Assembly (NCBI GenBank): GCA_964453525.1
Contig: CAYVOV010000029.1
Location: 1-38,191, forward strand
Source: CAYVOV01 sp964453525
Lineage (GTDB): Bacteria > Chloroflexota > Dehalococcoidia > Dehalococcoidales > UBA2162
Direction of reading: 5' to 3'
Length of the DNA stretch: 38,191 nt
Position numbers and translations under genes: made by a program. The notes under the pieces are model-generated. The model made no database searches. It saw only the letters and a list, made by a program, of their open reading frames with translations, and was not told the DNA's origin. Numbering within the stretch: position 1 is the first letter of the stretch; every line of letters begins with the position of its first letter. Shown piece after piece: positions 1 through 7,714 of the stretch.

Positions 1-488
1 GCATGGTTGATGCCTTTTAGCTTCAGTATATAGTTTGATATCAAGAAAAAAGGAATGTTTTTATCTAATTCAAATATATAAAACTGAATCTTATCTACAG
101 TTACGGCATCATTATTGCATTGAATTTACCGGTAAGAGGAAATGAAAGACATCCATGGACCATTTTTATTGGTTTTATAGCATTATAAATATTTGTTAAT
201 CGTGATATACGGTCATTATAATGCCTTATTGAGTTCATTATGGCGCATTATTGTCATGCTTAACTGATAACATTGCAAAGTAAGTTAAGCATGGTTCTGT
301 CATACTATGACACTTGTTTCGAAACCTTAGCCTCGAAATGATAGGGAAATGATATGAAAATGCAATGATTTTTACCTTTTATTTATATCAAATAGGCAAA
401 TCATTAGCTTTTCTTTCTTCATCAGAAAGTGTGACACGAATAGTCATTAACTGTGATTATGATTATCAGGTTATCGACGCTTTTCCAA
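1..488. other. Non-coding leader region with one hairpin
   Basis: No gene is supported here. The region is AT-rich, and its one open frame (from 365) runs into the transposase gene in another frame and has no recognisable product. The only clear structure is a perfect 11-bp inverted repeat, CATGCTTAACT at 255-265 and its complement at 283-293, separated by 17 nt. Confidence 0.5.
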
Positions 489-513
489 TGACGTGCCCCC
501 CGAAAAGGTATCC
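489..513 (+). repeat. Terminal inverted repeat of left IS3-type element (IRL)
   Basis: The sequence begins TGACGTGCCCCCCGAAAAGG, followed about 40 nt later by the transposase OrfA start. TG ends with a C-rich run are typical of IS3-family termini. A similar end (TGAC, one variable base, TGCCCCC) lies at 37717-37740 beside the other IS3-type transposase, oriented outer-to-inner in the same way, which supports both as element ends. Confidence 0.6.
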
Positions 514-554
514 AGAGATTATGTTAGACTTTGAAAAGAAAAGAAGGGGGCAGA

Positions 555-833
555 ATGGCAAAGAAAGGCTACACTCCGGAACAAATCATCAACAAACTCA
601 GGGGAGCTGAGATCCTGCTCAGCCAGGGAAACAGCATTGGCGAAGCCAGTCGAAAGATAGGAGTAACCGAACAGACCTACTACCGGTGGAGAAAAGAGTA
701 CGGCGGGATGCGGGTAGAGCAGGCGAAGAAACTGAAAGAGCTTGAGAAGGAAAACGTCCGTTTGAAGAAGCTGGTAGCTGACCTTAGTTTGGATAATGCC
801 ATACTGAAAGAGGTAGCGGAGGGAAACTTCTAA
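555..833 (+). CDS. IS3-family transposase OrfA
   Basis: This 92-aa protein carries the N-terminal helix-turn-helix of IS3 OrfA (KKGYTPEQIINKLRGAE, then IGVTEQTYYRWRKEYGG). A leucine-zipper coiled coil rich in K/E/L follows at about residues 50-85, ending in ILKEVAEGNF. In IS3 elements OrfA binds the terminal repeats, and a programmed -1 frameshift joins it to OrfB to make the active transposase. The ATG at 555 is chosen because AAGGGGGCAG lies just upstream; the open frame itself extends further. OrfB follows in the -1 frame. The element is dead as transposase because OrfB is truncated. Confidence 0.88.
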   Translation: MAKKGYTPEQIINKLRGAEILLSQGNSIGEASRKIGVTEQTYYRWRKEYGGMRVEQAKKLKELEKENVRLKKLVADLSLDNAILKEVAEGNF

Positions 834-1388
834 GCCCGTCACAGCGGAGCCGGGCGGTAAGCAAGGTAAGGAAGAAGCTCGGCGTATCTGAGAGACGGGC
901 ATGCCAGGTATGTAATCAGGTTCGGAAGACACAAAGGCATATTCCTAACATTAAGGATGAAGAGGTCATGCTGACAGAACGGATCATCGAGTTGGCTACA
1001 CAGTATGGCAGGTACGGCTATAGGAGGATCACGGCATTAATGCGGAATGAGGGCTGGGAAGTGAATCACAAGAGAGTAGAGAGGATCTGGAGGAAAGAGG
1101 GATTGAAGGTCCCTCAGAAACAGCCAAAAAGGAAAAGGCTGTGGCTGAATGATGGATCATGTATCAGATTAAGGCCGAAGTACAAAGACCATGTCTGGAG
1201 CTATGATTTTGTGAAGTCACACACGGCTGACAGTCGCGGATTTCGTGTACTGACTATTATCGATGAATTCACCCGGGAATGCCTGGCATTACATGTAGCG
1301 AGGAGTATTACCAGCCGAGAGGTAATAGAACAACTGTATGACCTGTTTTTACTGTGGGGAGTACCTGAGCATATCAGGAGTGATCTGG
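833..1388 (+). pseudogene. IS3-family transposase OrfB, 3'-truncated
   Basis: Read in the -1 frame from the end of OrfA, this gives the usual OrfB start (SPSQRSRAVSKVRKKLGVSERRACQV). The HTH_21 region (YGRYGYRRITALMRNEGWEVNHKRVERIWR) follows, then the start of the rve DDE integrase core (VWSYDFV with the first Asp, IIDEFTREC). The match stops exactly at HIRSD, the second catalytic Asp, where an intact protein continues NGPEF and ends with the catalytic Glu. From about 1389 the DNA encodes a resolvase tail in another frame. The protein therefore lacks the final catalytic residue and is inactive. Confidence 0.85.
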
Positions 1389-1577
1389 ACAGAAGTTCCA
1401 GGAGAGATGGCCGAAATTCTTTACGCCCTGGCTGGCTGGGTAGCGAAGATGGAAAGTCAACGTAGGAGCGAAAGAACCAAGGCAGGATTGGAACGCGTGA
1501 AAAGGGCTGGTAAAAAGCTGGGACGCCCGTTAGGAGCTAAAGATAAACGAAAACGAAAACCCAGAAAAAGAGTGTAA
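1389..1577 (+). pseudogene. Serine resolvase/recombinase C-terminal remnant
   Basis: The reading TEVPGEMAEILYALAGWVAK, followed by ERTKAGLERVKRAGKKLGRP, matches the end of the catalytic domain (E helix) and the start of the DNA-binding part of small serine resolvases. The catalytic N-terminal domain with the active Ser is missing. In its place sits the truncated IS3 OrfB, so this is the scar of an insertion followed by deletion, or of recombination between the two genes. It ends with a basic tail (KDKRKRKPRKRV). No function is expected. Confidence 0.75.
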
Positions 1578-1680
1578 AAACTGATGCATCATCAGCGTAG
1601 AAAGTAATGCATGTAATTATTAAGTACAATCTAGGCTGTTTAAGAGTCTATTTTGAGAGGAGGCACAGTACTTCTATCTT

Positions 1681-1956
1681 TCAGTTACTCCCTATATGTA
1701 TTTCTTGAAGTGCTCCGATTTTACCATCTAACATTGCTTTCTTGTTCTTCAGCAGTTTAATGACAGCTTTTTTCCCTTTATAAGTAAGTTGGTATCTTCC
1801 CGCCTTATTAATTACCACGTAACCCTTCCAGACTAACGAATCATATATAGAACCTATATAGTCGCCCATTTCGTTCAATGGTTGCTTGAAAAAGACCGTC
1901 GTAGATAGATTACGCAGCACCATAGACAATAAGACAAGAGTTTCGCCAGGTAACAA
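1681..1956 (-). CDS. Small winged-helix-like hypothetical protein
   Basis: A 91-aa protein of no certain family. The start is placed at the TTG at 1956, because AGAGGA lies 9 nt upstream inside the longer open frame, whose first possible start (1974) has no ribosome site. The helical N-terminal half is followed by YIGSIYDSLVWKGYVVINKAGRYQLTYKGKKAVIKLLKNKK. That resembles the recognition helix, wing and terminal helix of a winged helix-turn-helix. No Cys motif or membrane segment is present. It lies downstream of the zinc-ribbon and HTH genes on the same strand, about 100 nt away. Confidence 0.55.
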   Translation of the reverse strand: MLPGETLVLLSMVLRNLSTTVFFKQPLNEMGDYIGSIYDSLVWKGYVVINKAGRYQLTYKGKKAVIKLLKNKKAMLDGKIGALQEIHIGSN

Positions 1957-2055
1957 TTTTTTACTTCCTCTCAAAACATATTATTCACGTAGTTTCGCCT
2001 TATTTAAGGCTGAACATTTTGTAACTGAACACTGCACATATAATCACCAGAATTA

Positions 2056-2253
2056 TTACTGGTTTTCAATTCTGTTATATTCACATACGCCCCAGTCAGT
2101 GGTCTCTGGAACTACATTATTTGGTCGGTTGTCAATGTAATTACGATGTCCACACTGCAGGCAAGCCTCTTCAAGTTCTCCATAAGCTTCATCTTGGAGT
2201 AAGTCTCCGCCACATCTGGGACAGCTCCTTAATCTAATACGTGTTCTGCTCAT
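2056..2253 (-). CDS. Small zinc-ribbon protein
   Basis: A 65-aa protein starting MSRTRIRLRSCPRCGGDLL. Two CxxC pairs (CPRC and CLQC, the second in EEACLQCGHRNYID) can bind one zinc in a rubredoxin-like zinc ribbon. The start at 2253 lies one base after the stop codon of the upstream HTH gene (stop at 2255-2257), with GTGGGG just upstream, so the two are probably translationally coupled. The function is unknown; such small ribbons usually bind nucleic acid or protein partners. The pairing with an HTH protein suggests a regulatory or mobile-element role (inference). Confidence 0.65.
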   Translation of the reverse strand: MSRTRIRLRSCPRCGGDLLQDEAYGELEEACLQCGHRNYIDNRPNNVVPETTDWGVCEYNRIENQ

Positions 2254-2254
2254 T

Positions 2255-2524
2255 CTATGCCCCACACATTGCAAGCAAACCCGCTATATGTTCTCGCCAA
2301 AATCTTTTGCTACCGTTTGGAGTACTACTACACGGAGTAAGAATCCCAGAAGTAATCCATTCCTCAACCTGATTAACATTGATACCAAACAACCAGGCTA
2401 CCTCATTTAATGTTAAAGTTATGATTCGTCTCCGATTATAATTGGCATCCAATTGAGGTATGTCATTGGCTTGCTTAGTACTATAAGATGCTTCATCCGA
2501 TATAGGCACTTTTATTGTGACCAT
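2255..2524 (-). CDS. Helix-turn-helix (MerR/excisionase-like) DNA-binding protein
   Basis: An 89-aa protein. The segment ITLTLNEVAWLFGINVNQVEEWITSGILTPC, then NGSKRFWREHIAGLL, has the shape of a MerR/Xis-type helix-turn-helix with a wing. The start at 2524 (MVTIKVPI) is preferred over 2560 because GAGGGA lies about 9 nt upstream. It heads a two-gene unit with the zinc-ribbon gene. A hairpin at 2611-2633 lies upstream. The function is inferred only from the fold: a small DNA-binding regulator or excisionase. Confidence 0.65.
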   Translation of the reverse strand: MVTIKVPISDEASYSTKQANDIPQLDANYNRRRIITLTLNEVAWLFGINVNQVEEWITSGILTPCSSTPNGSKRFWREHIAGLLAMCGA

Positions 2525-2579
2525 TGTAAATATTCCCTCTAATTCAATAGTGTTTATCAAGGCCTCTATTTCTAGGTTA

Positions 2580-3127
2580 ACAAGGATGATTTTTACTTCC
2601 TATACCTAATAAGGATTACTGGCAGTAATCCTTTAGTTCATTCTGAGATAACCTTAGGTATCACTATGTGTGAGACGATAGTATATCTACAGGCAGTAGC
2701 ATATACGGCTTATGGTTATGGCTACGGGTAGTATAAGTTTCCTTCATACCTTGAGCTTCCTTAATCTTCCAGCCTTGCCACTACCTGATCGGTAGCCGGA
2801 TGCTACCCTACGTTATTTTTTCCATTCCTTAGCCATTTTAGTAGGTAACTGAGCTAGCACTTCTTAACATTATGGTCCCTTTTGTTAAGTAGAATCACTA
2901 GCGGAATTACAATTGGGGCCATATCCTCTTTTGAATTTTGCTTAACAATCCAGCTGGTTTGTAAAGGTGTTACTATTGGGATGCCGTTAATGTAGCTTCA
3001 GCCACCAGAGAGGTAGAGCTACTACTCGTGATAGCACAAGTTTCCCTAGCTATCGTTTATTGCCCCAGGCCAGCTACTAGGTAGTGGTTATAGACTGGTT
3101 ATAGTAACTAGTACAGAGAGTTTCTTT
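2580..3127. other. Decayed non-coding region
   Basis: No intact gene is seen. On the minus strand, 2998-2813 shows a broken reading. INGIPIVTPLQTSWIVKQNS leads into a short hydrophobic stretch, and then, after a frameshift, VLAQLPTKMAKEWKK ends at a stop. This looks like the C-terminus of a lost gene that I cannot name. Several small inverted repeats, such as CTACC-N5-GGTAG near 2783, are scattered through the region. Confidence 0.4.
2611..2633. repeat. Hairpin upstream of the HTH gene
   Basis: A perfect 10-bp inverted repeat, AAGGATTACT and its complement, with a 3-nt loop. It lies 87 bp upstream of the HTH start. It may be a terminator for transcription from the decayed region or an operator; there is no long T run on either side. 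Confidence 0.5.
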
Positions 3128-3474
3128 TCAGGTTGTTAGCTGCTTACTTAGCCGTAACAGTATAAAGATCCAAAAAGTAGGTTTCTCCTGTTCCATACCT
3201 GGGATAAACCTTCCAATCAGAGTTATCACAAGAGGAATTGCAACAAGCAGGAATATTCTACGGCCTGGTTTTTGCGGTCGGATTAATGTGAGTAAGTTGT
3301 CTTTACCTACTATGAGTAAAGGAAAGGTTATTCCCCAGAGTATCCAATAAATACAAAAAACCAGGCAATCCTTTCACTGAATAATCCTGACAGCTATTGA
3401 AATATAAAATACATAAAGACTAGGAGGATTGCAGGTGTAATGATGCAAATCTTTTGTTTAATATTTGTATTCAC
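3128..3474 (-). pseudogene. Broken polytopic membrane protein (possibly CPBP-type)
   Basis: A GTG at 3474, 13 nt after the upstream gene's stop and preceded by AGGGAAG, begins NTNIKQKICIITPAILLVFM. The frame meets TAG after FIFQ, continues LSGLFSERIAWFFVFI, and stops again. A shifted frame then gives YWILWGITFPLLIVGKDNL, KPGRRIFLLVAIPLVITLIG and FIPGMEQEKPTFWIFILL. These hydrophobic segments look like one membrane protein broken by a nonsense codon and a frameshift. The N-terminal pattern resembles CPBP intramembrane proteases, but the catalytic EExxxR motif is not present, so that assignment is weak. It was probably the last gene of the MarR operon. Confidence 0.45.
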
Positions 3475-3486
3475 AAGGCTTCCCTA

Positions 3487-3786
3487 TCATATATTTGTCT
3501 GACCAGCATGTTTGGTAAGTCTGGAGGAGTCAACAATTGCCCAAATCCAGAAAGCAATGCCATAGAACGCGAAAATGTCATGAAGTAATCTTGGAAGCGT
3601 TATGCTGAAGAAGCCTGAATCTACAGGAGCCATAGCATACGCGCTCAACCATAATGCATTTAGATTACCGATAACGATGAACGCCAGCATTAGAGCCGCT
3701 CCGAGCGCTCTCCTACCAGCATAAGCGTGTCCCAAGCCCGGAAACAACAGAGACAGTAAGCCTGCTATACATTGTTTTTTTCTCAT
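3487..3786 (-). CDS. TM2-like small membrane protein
   Basis: A 99-aa protein with two or three hydrophobic segments (about 5-20, 28-50 and 70-88). The N-terminus, KKQCIAGLLSLLFPGLGHAY followed by AGR, resembles the conserved turn of TM2-domain and related small membrane proteins (GxxxxxFPGLGQxY). GAGAGGATAAGAGACT directly precedes the ATG. It lies 14 nt downstream of the flavodoxin gene in the MarR-Rieske-flavodoxin operon. Its function is unknown; the linkage suggests a membrane role beside a redox module. Confidence 0.7.
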   Translation of the reverse strand: MRKKQCIAGLLSLLFPGLGHAYAGRRALGAALMLAFIVIGNLNALWLSAYAMAPVDSGFFSITLPRLLHDIFAFYGIAFWIWAIVDSSRLTKHAGQTNI

Positions 3787-3800
3787 AGTCTCTTATCCTC

Positions 3801-4274
3801 TCACTTATCATTATTGCTGTAGGCCTGTATTATTGCTTTAGCCCACAAACTCGCTCTCTCTAATTCTCCATCTTCAAGAGGCCCTTCTCGTCCGGTAACA
3901 ATAAAACTTTCTGGCTTTAGCAATAAGATTCCTCTTTTGCTTGTGAGCTTTCTGGAAATACGTTTCGTTGCAGAGCCAGCAAGCCATAGCAGCCATTTTG
4001 ACATATGGTAACGAGTATCAAAGGCAGCTACCGAAATTCCTTTCAGGTCGCGCCTAGATATGTTATCTAGAAATACATTTATTGATTCTGAAGGCTTGCA
4101 TCTATGGGTAGGCGAACCGACAACCACAAGGTTAAATCCAGTCAGATTTTTGGAGTTTAATTTGCTTATATGAGCCATCTCGACGTTCATTGATTCAGTT
4201 AATCTATCATTAATACTTTGTGCAATTTTTTCTGTATTCCCAAACATTGAGTCATATGCTATCAGCGCTTTCAT
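3801..4274 (-). CDS. Flavodoxin-domain protein
   Basis: A 157-aa single-domain flavodoxin. It binds FMN and carries electrons in the cytoplasm. The N-terminal strand and phosphate-binding loop read ALIAYDSMFGNTEKIAQSI. A second conserved segment, VVVGSPTHRCKPSESINVFL, matches the FMN isoalloxazine loop, and SVAAFDTRYH corresponds to the third flavin-contacting loop. The size fits the family. GGGAGG precedes the ATG, 13 nt after the Rieske-like gene. The operon with a Rieske-like lipoprotein and a MarR regulator suggests a small regulated redox function; the electron donor and acceptor are not evident from the sequence. Confidence 0.88.
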   Translation of the reverse strand: MKALIAYDSMFGNTEKIAQSINDRLTESMNVEMAHISKLNSKNLTGFNLVVVGSPTHRCKPSESINVFLDNISRRDLKGISVAAFDTRYHMSKWLLWLAGSATKRISRKLTSKRGILLLKPESFIVTGREGPLEDGELERASLWAKAIIQAYSNNDK

Positions 4275-4287
4275 TTATAACCTCCCA

Positions 4288-4809
4288 TCAAGATTCATCT
4301 AATAGATCTATGATCAGGTTATCCTGATTAAGACTCCATCTGTATATTCGTAGCGGTTGCTCTGCTGGACCTCTTACAATCGATCCGTCAAGCATGAACT
4401 TACTTTTGCCAGAGGAACAAACTAATTGCCTGTTTTCATTATCATATCCCATGGGTCTTTCCCGGTGCGTGCACTGGTTGGAAGCAACAACATAGTCACT
4501 GTCCGCGAACCTGGCAACAATTACTGATATTCTTTCGTCATCATGCATGATAGATGCTGAACCACCCACTTTGGATAACTCGGGAACTCTGTCCAGATTC
4601 ACGATTACCTTGTCTTCTTCAATTGAATAAGCGTTAACATCAATCTTAGGTGCTGCAGGGAAACCACATCCAGCAAGAAATGTTGTTGAACCTATAGCTA
4701 AACCTCCGACAAGAAAACTCGTGGCCTTGAGAAATTCTCTCCTTGAGATTCCTTCAGAAACTTTAACACTGTTGTCAATAATAATTATTGGCTCTTCTAT
4801 ATTTCGCAT
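4288..4809 (-). CDS. Tat-exported Rieske-like lipoprotein lacking one cluster ligand
   Basis: This 173-aa protein has a twin-arginine motif (SRREFLK, residues 22-28), a hydrophobic segment, and a lipobox-like LAGC with Cys48. It is therefore expected outside the membrane, probably lipid-anchored. The C-terminal half has the Rieske fold. The first ligand motif CTH (Cys113, His115) is intact. The second is CSSGKSKF with Cys131 and no His where Rieske proteins have CxxHG. The following MLDGSIVRGPAEQPLRIY is a typical Rieske ending. It may bind an altered cluster or none. The ATG directly follows the MarR stop, with GGAGG inside the MarR end, so the genes are probably translationally coupled. Confidence 0.83.
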   Translation of the reverse strand: MRNIEEPIIIIDNSVKVSEGISRREFLKATSFLVGGLAIGSTTFLAGCGFPAAPKIDVNAYSIEEDKVIVNLDRVPELSKVGGSASIMHDDERISVIVARFADSDYVVASNQCTHRERPMGYDNENRQLVCSSGKSKFMLDGSIVRGPAEQPLRIYRWSLNQDNLIIDLLDES

Positions 4810-5265
4810 TTACTTGCCTCCTGGTTCAGTAAGGTTACTGGCATTTCTATACAGTCTCTCCAACAATTGAAGAGTAGTTTTCAACTCACTCATTGGAGCT
4901 TGATCGAGTACTTTTAAGTACCCGTCTCGAACTTGGGGGTAGGCTTTGGCGAAAACTTCTTTGCCGCCATCAGTTAATACTATCCTGTTTACTCTCCGAT
5001 CCGATGGGTCTGGTACCCTTTGAATAAGCTTCTTTTTCTCCAAAGAATCACAAACAACCATTACAGTAGTTGCATCAACATCCATTACCTCTGACAATTC
5101 TCTTTGTGTAACACCGTCTTTTCGAGACAGTGCAGTAAGAGCTGCAAACTGGGGGAAAGTGATATTGAGAGTTTTCAGTTTTTTCTCTGTCCAACGGCGG
5201 GTCTTTTCCCATACAGCGGCAATGAGCAGGAAAAGGCGATGATCTGGTTCATTCTCGAAAAGCAT
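4810..5265 (-). CDS. MarR-family transcriptional regulator
   Basis: A 151-aa winged-helix regulator. The helix-turn-helix reads FPQFAALTALSRKDGVTQRE, then LSEVMDVDATTVMVVCDSLEKKKLI. The wing carries the signature DPSDRRVNRIVLTDGGKEVF. The ATG at 5265 is used because TTAGAGGAGG lies just upstream; the open frame extends 21 codons further without support and runs into the promoter. It heads the operon with the Rieske-like, flavodoxin and TM2-like genes. A candidate operator overlaps its promoter, so autoregulation is likely (inference). MarR proteins usually respond to phenolic ligands or oxidation, but the ligand here is unknown. Confidence 0.9.
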   Translation of the reverse strand: MLFENEPDHRLFLLIAAVWEKTRRWTEKKLKTLNITFPQFAALTALSRKDGVTQRELSEVMDVDATTVMVVCDSLEKKKLIQRVPDPSDRRVNRIVLTDGGKEVFAKAYPQVRDGYLKVLDQAPMSELKTTLQLLERLYRNASNLTEPGGK

Positions 5266-5291
5266 ATTATCCTCCTCTAATATATTTGTAT

Positions 5292-5328
5292 CTATGATTA
5301 TTATAATTATGAATATCATAGTTGTCAA
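5292..5328 (-). promoter_or_regulatory. Promoter and candidate MarR operator
   Basis: On the minus strand TTGACA (5323-5328), a 17-nt spacer and TATAAT (5300-5305) form a consensus sigma-70 promoter for the MarR operon. An inverted repeat, CTATGAT at 5292-5298 and ATCATAG at 5315-5321, spans the -10 element and the spacer. That is the position expected for an autorepressor site. Confidence 0.72.
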
Positions 5329-5588
5329 GTGTTCAAAGTAAAATATTCTAGGGAGATATTAAATATTAGGAAAGCTTGGAATCTGAGTGGACAAGCGGGT
5401 TTAATGGCTTGAATAGTAAAGGATACTTGCGCTGGGTGATATTGGTGCTTACAGGTTCAATGCGTTGTCGATCATCTAACAAATTGACTTTTTGTTAATT
5501 CTCGAGGAACCTCAACGTTTTGGCGTTTCTGCTAAACTGGCAAAACCGGTTTATCTTATAATTATTACTTCATCCTATCATCCTCCTG

Positions 5589-6950
5589 CTACTTACTCGG
5601 CTCAAGAGCTGAGACAATGCTATACAGAATATCTAGTGCTCTATCCACTTCCTGGGTAGTGATTACTAGAGGTGGAGCAAAGACAACTCTATCACTGGGA
5701 GTACCGCCAATACTAGCCACGCGTATAAAAAGTCCCTTGTCCAGTGCCTGGTCTTGTATCTTTTGCATGGTATTCAGTTTCAGATCAAAAGGTGTCTTGC
5801 CGGATTTGTCGGCTATTATCTCAATCCCCAGCATCAGTCCGAGCCCATTAGCAGCACCGACACATGGCAGTGGTTCAAAGTCTCTCTTAAGACGCTCGAG
5901 GGCATACTTGCCGACCTTAGCAGCATTGTCAATGACCTTATCCCTGGTATATATCTCCATTGCCTTGACAGCGGCGGCCGCACAGGCGGGGTGTCCAGCG
6001 TATGTGTGTGCCACAAAGTCCTTGCCTCTAACAGTCTCCCAGATGTCACCACTAAAAGCAACTGCCCCGAGTGGTAGATAGGCGCTGGTAATCCCTTTAG
6101 CCATGGTCATAATATCTGGTTTGACTCCCCAGTTCTCAATGGCGAACATCTTTCCCGTTCTACCAAAGCCAGTCATGACTTCATCGGCAATGACTAATAC
6201 CTCATACCTGGTACATATCTCTTGTATCATTGGCCAGTATTCGGGAACCGGTGCTAACATGCCGCCAACACCGAGCTCCGGTTCGGCCATAAAGGCGGCT
6301 ATGTTCTCCGGGCCTTCTTTCTCGATTATTTCGCCCAGGAAACGGGCGCAGCGGATGTTGCAGCTTGGATATTCCAATCCAAACATACAGCGGTAGCAGT
6401 AGTGCGAGGGGATGTGGATGAAACCGGGCATCAATGGCCCCATATTCACTTCATAAGCACCCCGTCCGGTACCGGTGGCTGTCAGGGCGTCGCGGGTGAT
6501 ACCGTGATATGAATCGTATAAGCTGACAACCTTATTCTTAGCCCTGCCTTTGGCACGCCAGTACATCCGTGCCAACTTAATAGCCGAATCGTTACTTTCT
6601 GAACCACTGGAAGCAAAGCTAAAATGGTCCAGTCCCGGTGGTACCAGCTCGGCTAGCTTCTGGCCGCATTCGATAATAGCTGTATTAGAGAAGCCGTGAA
6701 ATAGCATGGCATATTGCAGCTTACGCATCTCCTCATAAATGGCGTCAATTATCTCTTTTTGACCGTAGCCAAGATTGACACAGAGTAATTGAGAGGCACC
6801 ATCGATATATTCTCTGCTATCGGTATCCACGAGGTATATGCCGTGGCTTTTTTCGACTACTATGCCATTATTCTCTCCAATAGGCCATCTGCCGTGTACG
6901 ATATGCTCCCTGTCCCAATTAATAAGCTCCTCAGTTTTGCCGATGTTCAT
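5589..6950 (-). CDS. Class III PLP-dependent aminotransferase
   Basis: A 453-aa omega-amino-acid/class III aminotransferase that transfers amino groups with pyridoxal phosphate. Visible features are SSGSESNDSAIKLAR (cofactor phosphate binding, about 114-128), DSYHG (146-150), IADEVMTGFGRTG (Asp256 contacts the PLP nitrogen) and MAKGITSAYLPLGAV, where Lys285 should form the Schiff base. The length is normal. An unusual Cys-rich stretch, YCYRCMFGLEYPSCNIRCARF (about 184-204), lies before the conserved Glu region and could bind a metal. Good SD: AGGAGAG before the ATG. The substrate cannot be read from sequence; taurine-, beta-alanine- or putrescine-type amines are possible. It stands alone and is divergent from a DUF2087 gene. 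Confidence 0.88.
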   Translation of the reverse strand: MNIGKTEELINWDREHIVHGRWPIGENNGIVVEKSHGIYLVDTDSREYIDGASQLLCVNLGYGQKEIIDAIYEEMRKLQYAMLFHGFSNTAIIECGQKLAELVPPGLDHFSFASSGSESNDSAIKLARMYWRAKGRAKNKVVSLYDSYHGITRDALTATGTGRGAYEVNMGPLMPGFIHIPSHYCYRCMFGLEYPSCNIRCARFLGEIIEKEGPENIAAFMAEPELGVGGMLAPVPEYWPMIQEICTRYEVLVIADEVMTGFGRTGKMFAIENWGVKPDIMTMAKGITSAYLPLGAVAFSGDIWETVRGKDFVAHTYAGHPACAAAAVKAMEIYTRDKVIDNAAKVGKYALERLKRDFEPLPCVGAANGLGLMLGIEIIADKSGKTPFDLKLNTMQKIQDQALDKGLFIRVASIGGTPSDRVVFAPPLVITTQEVDRALDILYSIVSALEPSK

Positions 6951-7056
6951 TTTCTTACTCTCCTGGTTCTACCTAACATTTCCCAATTATGTTGGACAAG
7001 TTACATCAAAACATACTATCAATACACATTTCAATTGATATTTGCTGCTTCAGTGC

Positions 7057-7392
7057 ATGTCTCAGCGACTGCTGACACGCGAGATAATGCCGGCTGTCAC
7101 CGCCGATGTCGATATGGACACCTTTGACCGTAAGGTGCTCAATACCTTCTGTGATACTGATGGGCGTATTCTGCAATTCCCAGCGCAGAGGAAGAAATTC
7201 GAGGTTCTATTACGGCATGTGGTCAAGTCTTTTAAACCAGGCGTACGATATGGAGAAAAGCAAGTTAATGAAATGTTGTCTTTTTACTCCGAGGATACAG
7301 CTACTCTACGGCGTGGTTTGGTCGAACACAGAATGATGGAGCGTGAAGGTGGGGGAGGGGATTATTGGTTACTCGAGAATCGTCCAACATAG
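7057..7392 (+). CDS. DUF2087-domain protein
   Basis: The core is typical of DUF2087: ILQFPAQRKKFEVLLRHVV, then RYGEKQVNEMLSFYSEDTAT, then LRRGLVEHRMMEREGGGGDYW. The domain resembles a winged helix and is often found alone or at the end of ArsR-type regulators. A regulatory role is likely but not proven. The start is uncertain: ATG at 7057 and ATG at 7087 are both possible, and neither has a strong ribosome site. The length (about 100-111 aa) suits a single domain. It is divergent from the aminotransferase gene across about 106 nt, so it could control that gene (inference). Confidence 0.75.
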   Translation: MSQRLLTREIMPAVTADVDMDTFDRKVLNTFCDTDGRILQFPAQRKKFEVLLRHVVKSFKPGVRYGEKQVNEMLSFYSEDTATLRRGLVEHRMMEREGGGGDYWLLENRPT

Positions 7393-7714
7393 GTTACTCC
7401 CGAAAACCTCAATAGCCAAACTCTGGTGAACAAAAGCTTGATTTGTTACCTAACATTCTGAAAGCTAGTATATAAACTCGGGTAGTTGACGTTGATATGC
7501 TATTATGATATTATAAATAAGCCTCGAGAAAGCCTCGGGGTTCAGTTATTTTTATAAAGGTTGTCAACCTGATTTTTCAAGTAATGTCAACCTGATTGTT
7601 TAAAAACTAAATACATTTGAGACCGATTCTAGCTTCAGAAGTAGGCAAGAATTTGAAAATTTGACAGCCTGACTTTTAATCAATGTGTGATAGAACAACA
7701 AGAAGATTTCCTTG
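7393..7714. other. Intergenic region with short direct repeats
   Basis: This lies between the converging DUF2087 and glgC genes. The 13-mer TGTCAACCTGATT occurs at 7562-7574 and 7585-7597, and a degenerate third copy begins near 7662. No gene is seen. Confidence 0.4.

Noticed and set aside
365..610. 81-codon frame before the IS3 element
   Set aside because: It crosses the IS end and continues inside orfA in the wrong frame; it has no family features.
5617..6396. Plus-strand frames inside the aminotransferase
   Set aside because: Shadows of the strongly supported minus-strand gene.
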